Below are positions 1-5,993 of a stretch of DNA of 11,115 nucleotides, one piece after another. Made by a program: the position numbers and the translations under genes. Below the pieces are notes generated by a model, which saw nothing but the letters and a program-made list of their open reading frames with translations, did not search any database and had not been told where the DNA came from. Origin of the DNA: Candidatus Njordarchaeota archaeon (GTDB lineage Archaea > Asgardarchaeota > Njordarchaeia > Njordarchaeales > JAHKLH01); NCBI GenBank assembly GCA_029856635.1, contig JAHKLH010000033.1, positions 1-11,115 of the forward strand. The letters run 5' to 3'. Numbering within the stretch: position 1 is the first letter of the stretch; every line of letters begins with the position of its first letter.

Positions 1-109
1 CAATAAATATACTATTTTGAATGTTTTGAAAATTAATAAATGCTACCTTAAAAAAAATAATATTATTATTTTGACAACATATCACCTAGATATTCTTTGC
101 GTGAATGCT

Positions 110-895
110 ATGATAGATGAGAAGCTTATAAGATGGAAGAATAAGATGTTATCAAAGATCAGTTCCTGGCGAAATTCAGTAGTATCTAAAATAAAAGTTG
201 AGGGAGATCTTGATGAAATTGATTTCAATGGGATTAAAGTAAAGGAGTTAAAGACAAAATTCTTTGGAAGATTTAGACCATCTGGATTTTCTAGAGTTCT
301 AGGAGTATTTAAGGATAGGAAGTGTGTCGGAATAATATTGCATTACCCAACAGTATGGTTAAAGGGTGAAAATGAACCTCAGCGATTAAATGTTAATCAG
401 AAGTTTGAGGTTTTGGATTCTAAAGGAATATTTTGTGAGGGCACATTGGGTCATCCATTTCCGGATCTCCATGCAAAATACAATGTAAAGTCAATTATTA
501 AGTGTAGAGATGGGAAGGAATTTAGCATTAGATTCTTCCCTGAAGACGAAGCTCCGGTGTTTTCGGTAGGGGAACAAAATTTCAAAGCAGTTTTCGTAGT
601 ATATCAAGACGAGAATCCAATATATTTCTCTCCAACAGTTCCTCTAGCTGGAAAAGTTGTGTATGATATTAATGGTAATGCAAGATTAAAATTCGGAGTT
701 ATTGGACTTCTAACAAAAACTATTTACAATGTCTTGGAAGGAATACTAAAGAAGTACGTTATACTAGAGAAAATCGATAAAAATTTTCCAAAGTGCGTCG
801 CATTATTCCTAGCACAGATGGCAATATTAAAATCCTATTACATTGCACCCATTGAAAAAATTGGACCAAGAAGTGAAATATACCCTAAATATTAA
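110..895 (+). CDS. hypothetical protein, mostly beta-rich, unrecognised family
   Basis: I do not recognise this protein of about 261 residues. The open frame continues upstream to the window edge, but that stretch translates into Asn/Lys/Ile-rich, low-quality sequence. I therefore prefer the ATG at 110, which has an AT-rich box (around 77-84) about 26 nt upstream, as expected for leaderless archaeal transcription; GTG at 101 and TTG at 17 are alternatives. After a basic, Trp-containing N-terminal helix (first 30 residues or so) the protein alternates short hydrophobic strands with Gly/Pro turns over about residues 50-190. It ends in a more helical, mildly hydrophobic segment. No P-loop, metal-binding cysteine cluster or signal peptide is visible. 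A LURP-one/tubby-like beta fold is conceivable from the strand pattern but unsupported by any motif. The next gene, a tiny membrane protein, starts 15 nt after its stop, so the two are probably one operon. Confidence 0.7.
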   Translation: MIDEKLIRWKNKMLSKISSWRNSVVSKIKVEGDLDEIDFNGIKVKELKTKFFGRFRPSGFSRVLGVFKDRKCVGIILHYPTVWLKGENEPQRLNVNQKFEVLDSKGIFCEGTLGHPFPDLHAKYNVKSIIKCRDGKEFSIRFFPEDEAPVFSVGEQNFKAVFVVYQDENPIYFSPTVPLAGKVVYDINGNARLKFGVIGLLTKTIYNVLEGILKKYVILEKIDKNFPKCVALFLAQMAILKSYYIAPIEKIGPRSEIYPKY

Positions 896-899
896 TTTA

Positions 900-907
900 G
901 GGGTGAT
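900..907 (+). promoter_or_regulatory. Shine-Dalgarno site for the small membrane protein
   Basis: GGGGTGAT matches the archaeal anti-Shine-Dalgarno sequence well (consensus GGAGGTGATC) and lies a few bases before the ATG at 911. It sits in the 15-nt gap after the upstream stop codon. This supports both the start of the 51-residue gene and its translation as the second gene of an operon. Confidence 0.7.
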
Positions 908-910
908 GCC

Positions 911-1066
911 ATGAATAAGCAAATTAAACTCAACAGTATTAAAGAAGAACTTTCAAAATGGGGAAAATTCATTGTTTTTGTCATAATTGCAATTGCAATT
1001 ATTTTCGTAATACTCTTGGGACTCGTACTGATAGCAGGATTTCTTAAATCACTTCTCGGTTTATAA
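911..1066 (+). CDS. small single-pass membrane protein (51 aa)
   Basis: This 51-residue gene is easily missed by length cut-offs. A Lys/Glu-rich N-terminal part (about residues 1-19) is followed by one continuous hydrophobic helix of Ile, Val, Leu, Ala and Gly (about 20-44). A short tail with Lys and Ser ends the protein. This is the layout of a tail-anchored or single-pass membrane protein with a charged cytoplasmic N-terminus. There is no cleavage site, so it is not a secreted peptide. A strong Shine-Dalgarno site at 900-907 and the 15-nt gap to the upstream gene argue that it is translated and co-transcribed with that gene, perhaps as its membrane partner. The function is unknown. A toxin-like membrane peptide or an accessory subunit would fit the size but is unsupported. 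Confidence 0.65.
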   Translation: MNKQIKLNSIKEELSKWGKFIVFVIIAIAIIFVILLGLVLIAGFLKSLLGL

Positions 1067-1375
1067 GGAATTTATTACTCATGCACTTACCCAATTTAAC
1101 TCATTTTTAACTCAAATTAACAACATAATAGAATACTCAAAGACGCATTTTACGAGAATCGTAGATTTTCATATTCATGCATAATTTACCACACCCGTTA
1201 ATATTCGCACACATTATTTAAGCTTAGTATTCTAGTAGTGAATACAAACATCTTAATATTTTTCTTAAAAGCATACTTCGTAAGTTCCAACAAAATTCTG
1301 CTTATATATCTTTGTGATAAACAATATACTTAATAATTATTAATCAATGAATTTTCTAGCAAACCATTAGGATTA
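1067..1375. other. gene-free interval, no recognised content
   Basis: Translation in the forward frames gives short open stretches broken by stops and nothing I recognise. The interval is AT-rich with no tRNA, repeat array or clear promoter beyond scattered TATA-like strings (for example TTATATATC near 1302-1310). It ends at the GC-rich hairpin at 1376-1437. Confidence 0.4.
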
Positions 1376-1437
1376 TTATTGGGCTTCATCTGCGAGCCGC
1401 TGGAATTACTCCACATCGGCCCGCATCCACCCAGTAA
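1376..1437 (-). ncRNA. candidate structured small RNA with a kink-turn
   Basis: This is a sharp GC-rich island in AT-rich DNA. Read on the minus strand it forms a 9-bp helix (1417-1425 with 1391-1399, one G-U pair), capped by a 4-bp TGGA/TCCA stem (1410-1413 with 1401-1404) with a 5-nt loop. Below the 9-bp helix comes an asymmetric junction, then a GGG/CCC plus U-A helix (1430-1433 with 1380-1383). The junction reads as a kink-turn: 3-nt bulge GAU, tandem G-A/A-G pairs, an A-G pair at the third position and a G-U pair, as in the ribosomal Kt-7 arrangement. The plus strand also folds, but without the tandem G-A pairs and with an A-C mismatch in the main helix. Archaeal kink-turns bind L7Ae and occur in H/ACA and C/D guide RNAs and some mRNA leaders. 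I cannot assign the family. The ends are approximate. Confidence 0.45.
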
Positions 1438-1455
1438 AAATATAGACGTATATTG

Positions 1456-1467
1456 CTTAAAATATTT
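1456..1467. promoter_or_regulatory. TATA-like box, possibly shared by two divergent units
   Basis: CTTAAAATATTT is centred about 24 nt upstream of the ATG at 1485. That is the normal distance for a leaderless archaeal gene. It is also centred about 24 nt from the start of the minus-strand hairpin RNA near 1437. One near-symmetrical AT box could therefore serve both directions. No Shine-Dalgarno site precedes the DUF3800 start, which fits leaderless transcription. Confidence 0.4.
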
Positions 1468-1484
1468 GATTTTTAGTGTACCTT

Positions 1485-2188
1485 ATGATAACTTTCATAG
1501 ATGAATCTATAAGGAATAAGGAGATATCACTCGGTGTTTTTGTGTGCAGAGGAAATTATTTGAATGCATGGAGAACTCTAAGAGATTGTTATTATGAGGT
1601 TTTTAGAAAATATGGATTGGATGTAAGATTAACAGAATTAAAATTTTCTAGCATTGTGAATGAACTATTTAAAAGCAAAATCGTAAAAAATAAAATTGAT
1701 TTGGTGGAAATTCTAAAATTTATACCAAAGAAACTCGAATCATTTGGATTTCTTCTTGGAATATTAGCTAAAGGGAACGTATTTTATATCTCATACGACG
1801 ACAAAGCATTCTTAGAAAAACTTTCATCACACAACAAAGCATTATTAAAGAACATAGCAAAAATTATGAAGACAAGTGTGTTATTCTATCCAAAAAGGGG
1901 GGTAATTAGACTCATAGCAACAATTCTTTTGATAAATAGGCTATACAAATCATCACTGTATATAATTGACAAAAATCTAGTCAAAAACGAGAACTTAATT
2001 TCATAAACGCTTGCATAAAGTTATACGGAATTCACGCAAAAGTGAAATTTCCACAAAAAATTGAAGATTTAGGAATTCAAATTGCTGACTTCATTGCGGG
2101 ATACGCTAGATACTCAGCAAACGTAATCCAGAAAGAAGCAATAAAAATCGAAGAACATAATTCGCTTTTCATTGTTAAAACATACTGA
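1485..2188 (+). pseudogene. DUF3800 family protein, broken by one frameshift
   Basis: The N-terminus carries the DUF3800 signature MITFIDES, with the Asp-Glu-Ser cluster at about residues 6-8. An IIDKN segment near residue 163 probably holds a further acidic residue of the RNase H-like fold. The frame stops at 2004-2006. A second frame continues without a break to a stop at 2186-2188 and contains GIQIADFIAGYARY, the characteristic C-terminal Gln-x-Ala-Asp motif of the family. The two frames join naturally by a -1 shift in the A run at 1983-1987, giving an intact protein of about 233 residues. DUF3800 proteins are thought to be nuclease-like and are often found among mobile or defence genes; the activity is inferred. 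The ATG at 1485 is preferred over the GTG at 1476 because the family starts right before the FIDES strand and the TATA box spacing fits. This could be a recent pseudogene, a sequencing error in a homopolymer or, less likely, programmed frameshifting. Confidence 0.75.
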
Positions 2189-2364
2189 AAGATCGTGTTA
2201 TTCTAAAACCACAGTCATTATAATTTTCGTGTCCTATTCTGATAAAAATTGAATTAAAGATAACAATAATTAGATTTCTTTCAACACTATCATTAACAAA
2301 TGCTTTAGTTTCTTTTTTTCATTGATTGCTAAATCCAAGTAATGCTCTTTGTTAACTGATACTA

Positions 2365-2377
2365 TTATAATTTTTAT
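2365..2377 (+). promoter_or_regulatory. TATA box of the ubiX-like gene
   Basis: TTATAATTTTTAT is centred at about 2371, some 26-28 nt before the ATG at 2399. This predicts a leaderless or nearly leaderless transcript. It supports 2399, not the ATG at 2387, as the true start. Confidence 0.5.
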
Positions 2378-2398
2378 TGATTATCTATGTTGTCAAAC

Positions 2399-2959
2399 AT
2401 GAGGATAATTATTGGAATAACTGGAGCGTCGGGAGCAATATATGCTGTTAAATTAATCAAGGTATTGGAAAGAAATCATGAGGTGTTCCTGATAGTGTCT
2501 GAAATTGGCGAAAAAATCCTTGAAATGGAAACGGGATATACTGTGGATAAGCTATCAAAATTTGTTAAGTCTATTTGGAGAAATAATGATTTATTTGCAC
2601 CCCCCGCGTCTGGTTCATTTAAGTTTGATGCGTTAATAATCTGTCCATGTTCGCTCACTACACTATCTAAAATTGCTTATGGAATTGCTGATAATCTTAT
2701 AACAAGAACTGCAACAGTTGCGCTTAAAGAAGGAAGAAAAATAATACTTGTTCCTCGAGAGACACCATTAGATGCGATACATTTAGAAGCAATGGCAAAA
2801 TTGGCGAAAATCGGTGTAATTATCTTGCCCGCATGTCCAGCATTCTGGCATAAACCTAAATCATTAGATGACATCGTTAGCTACATTGTTGGTAAAATAC
2901 TTGATCAACTGGGGATAGAACATAAGTTATTTCCACAATGGGCTCCTTTGGAATATTAA
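2399..2959 (+). CDS. ubiX: UbiX-type flavin prenyltransferase
   Basis: Flavin prenyltransferases join a dimethylallyl group to FMN, making prenyl-FMN, the cofactor of UbiD-type decarboxylases. The product here is 186 residues, the usual family length. It shows the N-terminal flavoprotein loop GITGASGAIYA (6-16), the CPCS segment (82-85), a DNLITR stretch (98-103), Lys110 and the PRETPL motif (119-124). PAFWHKP (147-153) and KILDQLGI (166-173) follow. Aligned to the well-studied Pseudomonas enzyme, with a constant offset of 19 residues, the conserved phosphate-site Arg and Lys (R120, K110) are kept, but the Tyr is Trp150 and the last Arg is Lys166. The ATG at 2399 gives the typical MRIIIGITGASG start, and the TATA box spacing supports it over 2387. 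No ubiD gene is visible in the window, so the partner must be elsewhere. The gene stands alone and converges with the zinc-ribbon gene. Confidence 0.93.
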   Translation: MRIIIGITGASGAIYAVKLIKVLERNHEVFLIVSEIGEKILEMETGYTVDKLSKFVKSIWRNNDLFAPPASGSFKFDALIICPCSLTTLSKIAYGIADNLITRTATVALKEGRKIILVPRETPLDAIHLEAMAKLAKIGVIILPACPAFWHKPKSLDDIVSYIVGKILDQLGIEHKLFPQWAPLEY

Positions 2960-3002
2960 ACTACTTTTAAAACTACCGAGAATAATATCCCTGACACAAT
3001 TA

Positions 3003-3073
3003 TTTAGAATTTTTAGTAGTAATTATGATGTTAATCCTTCACAAAATTGTCAGATAACTCTTTAGAATTTTTA
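3003..3073 (+). repeat. 13-bp exact direct repeat
   Basis: TTTAGAATTTTTA occurs at 3003-3015 and again at 3061-3073, 58 bp apart, between the convergent ubiX and zinc-ribbon genes. In such AT-rich DNA it may be chance. It could also be part of the transcript-end region of both genes, since both copies are T-rich on the ubiX sense strand. Confidence 0.35.
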
Positions 3074-3095
3074 CGATTTTAAACCAGGATACTTG

Positions 3096-3392
3096 CTACT
3101 TTTGAGTTCTCTTCAACGTTTTCATGATTTCTTGAACATTTTTTACAATTTCAAAGTATTCCCTTACCGCAGATTCATTATGTCCAACAGCAAAAGCTAT
3201 TGGAAGTACGACATTTAATTTTTCGCTACCCTTTAATCTTGTCACCGGGATGTCATGAGCAATATGAGCACCATGAAGAATCTTCACGATTTCGTATTCT
3301 GCACCACACTTCGGGCATTTCAAAGGCGGTGCATATATTGGTACCATTACTTGATATCCGCAGTTAATGCATACCCAAACTCCCATGGTCAT
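3096..3392 (-). CDS. small rubredoxin-like zinc-ribbon protein
   Basis: This 98-residue protein opens with a rubredoxin/zinc-ribbon domain: WVCINCGYQ (Cys8, Cys11) and KCPKCGAEYE (Cys26, Cys29). The four cysteines are spaced C-x2-C-x14-C-x2-C and would bind one zinc or iron. Residues from about 35 onward lack further cysteines and form a mixed segment, ending in a helix with a basic tail (LKRTQK). The cysteine spacing and the Gly after each second cysteine resemble the rubredoxin-like domain of rubrerythrins, but no diiron domain is attached. An electron-transfer role, a nucleic-acid-binding role and a purely structural zinc site are all possible. Translation starts at ATG 3392 or ATG 3386. 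There is no Shine-Dalgarno site, and an AT-rich string near 3411-3421 sits at leaderless promoter distance. It converges with ubiX; nothing in the context gives a pathway. Confidence 0.85.
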   Translation of the reverse strand: MTMGVWVCINCGYQVMVPIYAPPLKCPKCGAEYEIVKILHGAHIAHDIPVTRLKGSEKLNVVLPIAFAVGHNESAVREYFEIVKNVQEIMKTLKRTQK

Positions 3393-3399
3393 TTGAATT

Positions 3400-3836
3400 A
3401 CCGCATATCAAACTATTTACTAATATGCAGTAAATTAATAATATTTTTGTTCAATACTCTCTTGAATATTTATGTGGTTTCATTATTAAAGCGGTTATTT
3501 GTGCCACTAATATAACTACTCATTCTCTGCAATTATGATTCACTAGTTTAAAGACTAGAATAAAAATTTTGGCATATTAATATCTTGTTCATAACCATTT
3601 ATTAGATTATCTAATCTACTTTTTTCATATGATATCAAGCGGTGATTTGAGTTTTTCTGATTTAATCGTTTATTTAATAATCAAATTTAACGCGAGTTTA
3701 TTGATTTCTTAAGTTGCACGCAGAAATTCAAGCTATCCATTCTTCAAATTTAAACCAGACAAAACAAGAAATTCCTCGGATGAAAATGTGCAAAAAAGTC
3801 GTCATGAGCGATTAGTGAAGATATTAAATCTTTGGT
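3400..3836. other. gene-free interval with small inverted repeats
   Basis: I find no convincing coding sequence on either strand in this stretch. It contains a 7-bp perfect inverted repeat, TAGATTA-TC-TAATCTA, at 3603-3618 followed by a run of six T at 3620-3625. A 5-bp one, CTAGT/ACTAG, lies at 3543-3558. The first could be a weak terminator or a protein-binding palindrome, but no plus-strand gene ends just before it. The right end holds the promoter of the next gene. Confidence 0.35.
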
Positions 3837-3847
3837 AATTAAATTTT
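3837..3847 (+). promoter_or_regulatory. TATA box of the longin-like gene
   Basis: AATTAAATTTT is centred about 25 nt upstream of the ATG at 3867, and there is no Shine-Dalgarno sequence. This is the pattern of a leaderless archaeal transcript. Confidence 0.45.
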
Positions 3848-3866
3848 TTGTTTATAGGTATTTACA

Positions 3867-5597
3867 ATGTTGCATCTTGCTGTTGTTGATTCGTCTGGGG
3901 TCTTAATTGCATGTGAACCGAAAATGAAAGATGTTGAAATGTCGTTACTTTCTAATCTTCTTGTAGCACTTAGAATGTTTTCTAAGGAAGTTTTTAGAAG
4001 ACCTATAATGCTTACAACGATGGGTGACCTCAAGATTTTAATGAAGGATATTTGCAATGGTGATGCGCTCGTAGCATTAATATCAACCGTGAAAGATGAA
4101 TATCTTCTTGAGCGTGCGGCAATATCTATAGAACAAGTCTTAAACGAGCTAAGGGATACAGGAGTATGGAAGATAGGTCTTATTACTGAGAAGGTGTCTA
4201 AACCAGTTAGGAAAACTCTAGTTGAAATTTTACGCGATGTTCCTCCTTATACATTGCTTGATGAATTATATGAACTCATAAAGTACGTTCCATTGCCTTT
4301 TTCGGATATTCCAAAGAAACTCATAAATGAAAAGGAAAGCGAACAGAGAAAATGGATTTCTCGTATTGATAAAGCAATTAAAAAGAAGAAAATATCAATT
4401 AGAAATTTAACTAAGGCTGTTGAAAGTTTAGCTAAAAGAGAAATAATCAACGCTTTTAAGTATGCATGCAAAAGTGGAGATAAAATTGCAATTACAAGAA
4501 CATATTTATTACTTGGATGGGTAAGGGGATTTAATCCCAAGGAAGTCATTAATCTGATAAAGGACATGGAAGAGTGCTACCAGAAATACTTGGAGTTCAC
4601 ATATCATTGTTATTTTGGAGAACTTGATTTCCGTCCGGATGTAAAGCAGTTTGTAACAGTAAGAGAGGAAATATCCAAGAGAGTGCGTAATATGAGTACC
4701 TTAGAAGAGCTTGAAGCAGCCTTGTTTTCTCTTCCCCCAGGAATTGAACAAAAAATTCCAGCTGTTATTGAGAAATTCATTACTGACTATGAAAAGAGAT
4801 TCATTGAAAAGTATCGGCTGATTTACAAAGAATATGCAGAGCTAAGAAAATCTAGCGAGGAATATTCAAAGCGATTGAGAGAAATTTTCTCTAATTTTCT
4901 TATATTACTTGACTATACTCCAAAAACAAAGGAAGAAAGGAAAATTCATGCAATGATCTATGTCCATGCATTATTAATGTTTTCCATGATTTTAGATAGC
5001 TTCCATCCACCAATAAATTTAATTAAGAAGTACGCGGAATACTTGTTATCAAAATGGAAAACATTAGATAGGTCAATGATTGGTAATTGGATTTCAACAA
5101 CATCGGCGATAAGAATCCCAATAAGCATCTACATGATTACGCTCGCTTTAAATAAAAAATACGACACATTCTTTGACTCTCTTAATTTAGTTACTCCAAT
5201 CGTATTGCCTCTAGTTGCGAAAAAAGCAGGACGCTCACACATTTTAGACGGATTACTGATAATCGAAGCCTTGGCATCTATTTGGAATAGAGAAAACATC
5301 AGAAATAAGTTAACTGATGCATGGCTTTCTCTTTATCCCTTGATTTCACGAGAGGATATTATTAAATTGTTCTCATCTAAAAAATTTAGAGAAGATAATG
5401 TATCAACTGGAATCTGGATTATGGCGTGCAATACATTAACTGCAATGCATCTCTTTAACAAGGCATCCTTAGATGAGCTTGTTAATAAAGCAGAGAATGT
5501 ATTTAGTATTCTGAGAGACAAGTTGAAGGAAAGAGGAATCTGTCCATATATCTTCGAGGAAGAATTTAGGAGATTTAGATCATTAAGGAAGATTTAA
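3867..5597 (+). CDS. longin/roadblock-like N-terminal domain fused to long helical protein
   Basis: The 576-residue protein begins with a domain of about 95 residues that reads like an archaeal longin or roadblock fold. It has a first strand LAVVDSSGVLIAC, a helix with the Leu/Ser/Phe pattern LLSNLLVALRMFSKEV, then strands separated by a Asp/Asn-Gly turn and a final helix from about residue 80. Such domains regulate small GTPases and membrane traffic in eukaryotes and occur in many archaea. Here no P-loop (GxxxxGK) is present, so the protein is not itself a GTPase. Residues from about 150 are almost wholly helical and charged, with a Lys-rich stretch near 175 and an Arg/Glu-rich possible coiled coil around 320-350. 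A more hydrophobic helical region spans about 365-480. No transmembrane helix is clear. A scaffold or regulator is my inference; the function is unknown. It is monocistronic. Confidence 0.85.
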   Translation: MLHLAVVDSSGVLIACEPKMKDVEMSLLSNLLVALRMFSKEVFRRPIMLTTMGDLKILMKDICNGDALVALISTVKDEYLLERAAISIEQVLNELRDTGVWKIGLITEKVSKPVRKTLVEILRDVPPYTLLDELYELIKYVPLPFSDIPKKLINEKESEQRKWISRIDKAIKKKKISIRNLTKAVESLAKREIINAFKYACKSGDKIAITRTYLLLGWVRGFNPKEVINLIKDMEECYQKYLEFTYHCYFGELDFRPDVKQFVTVREEISKRVRNMSTLEELEAALFSLPPGIEQKIPAVIEKFITDYEKRFIEKYRLIYKEYAELRKSSEEYSKRLREIFSNFLILLDYTPKTKEERKIHAMIYVHALLMFSMILDSFHPPINLIKKYAEYLLSKWKTLDRSMIGNWISTTSAIRIPISIYMITLALNKKYDTFFDSLNLVTPIVLPLVAKKAGRSHILDGLLIIEALASIWNRENIRNKLTDAWLSLYPLISREDIIKLFSSKKFREDNVSTGIWIMACNTLTAMHLFNKASLDELVNKAENVFSILRDKLKERGICPYIFEEEFRRFRSLRKI

Positions 5598-5699
5598 GTA
5601 AAGACATTTCATGATTTTATGATTATTCAGTAAAGATACATTGTAGATTTGGGGCTCACCTATCAAACATGCATTTTATGGCATCACATCACACATGAA

Positions 5700-5847
5700 T
5701 CAAAAATCCACAACCGTGTGTTCTCTTGGAATTTTTGTTATCTTGTATATTGCTTCTGCTACTTTTCCTGTGATTTTTTTCTAGCATATTTTCACAATTC
5801 CTTTTCTCTTCAGAATATTGCCTAAAGTATGGTTTGATGAATAAACC
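5700..5847 (-). pseudogene. decayed 4-oxalocrotonate tautomerase-like gene
   Basis: Two minus-strand frames joined by one frameshift give a tautomerase-like sequence. The first (5847 down to about 5778) reads LFIKPYFRQYSEEKRNC and ends in MLEK; it corresponds to the first strand and the start of the helix in 4-OT proteins (EExK pattern). The second (from about 5780 to 5703) reads KKITGKVAEAIYKITKIP followed by REHTVV, the family's helix and second strand. A stop at 5700-5702 cuts it before the usual loop and hairpin. The frames switch at the run of seven A on the minus strand (5774-5780). The ATG and catalytic Pro1 positions read GGT and TTA, so start and active site are lost. Family members are about 62 residues and form oligomers with an N-terminal proline base. 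The identity rests on about 45 residues read by eye; a vague tail down to about 5640 is not counted. Confidence 0.55.
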
Positions 5848-5936
5848 CGTAGTTAAATTTGTTTGCTATATATTTACGACTTTGCATCATGTTGCAGTTT
5901 TTCTGATATTGTGATTATGTACATAAAATAAAAATA

Positions 5937-5977
5937 AAGGTTTTTATTATTCTTACAGAAAATAAATTAAAAACCTT
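5937..5977 (+). promoter_or_regulatory. 10-bp inverted repeat over the promoter of the next gene
   Basis: AAGGTTTTTA (5937-5946) and its exact reverse complement TAAAAACCTT (5968-5977) are centred 31 bp apart, about three helical turns. They flank or overlap the AT-rich box (around 5962-5973) that sits about 26 nt before the ATG at 5994. Such placement suits a dimeric repressor site in archaea. As RNA it would be a weak hairpin with a 21-nt loop. Confidence 0.4.
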
Positions 5978-5993
5978 CTTAAAAGTGAGAAAT

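Noticed and set aside
1376..1437. Similarity of the hairpin's minus strand (GTAATTCCAGC) to the SSU rRNA 530-loop region
   Set aside because: Only 11 bases agree, with the eukaryotic rather than the archaeal version, and the flanks do not match; the same bases are explained by the apical stem of the hairpin.
1376..1442. Plus-strand H/ACA guide RNA using the CTTCATC/TCCA internal loop as pocket and AAATATA as the ANA box
   Set aside because: The loop sides are very unequal and no kink-turn can be drawn above the pocket on this strand, while the minus strand gives tandem G-A pairs.
3255..3515. Plus-strand open frame over the zinc-ribbon gene
   Set aside because: It overlaps the cysteine-motif-bearing minus-strand gene and encodes an unlikely composition; it is a shadow frame.
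5825..5915. C/D box-like TTGATGA and CTGA on the plus strand
   Set aside because: The C box has a U at its first position, the spacing is too long, and the segment overlaps the tautomerase remnant.
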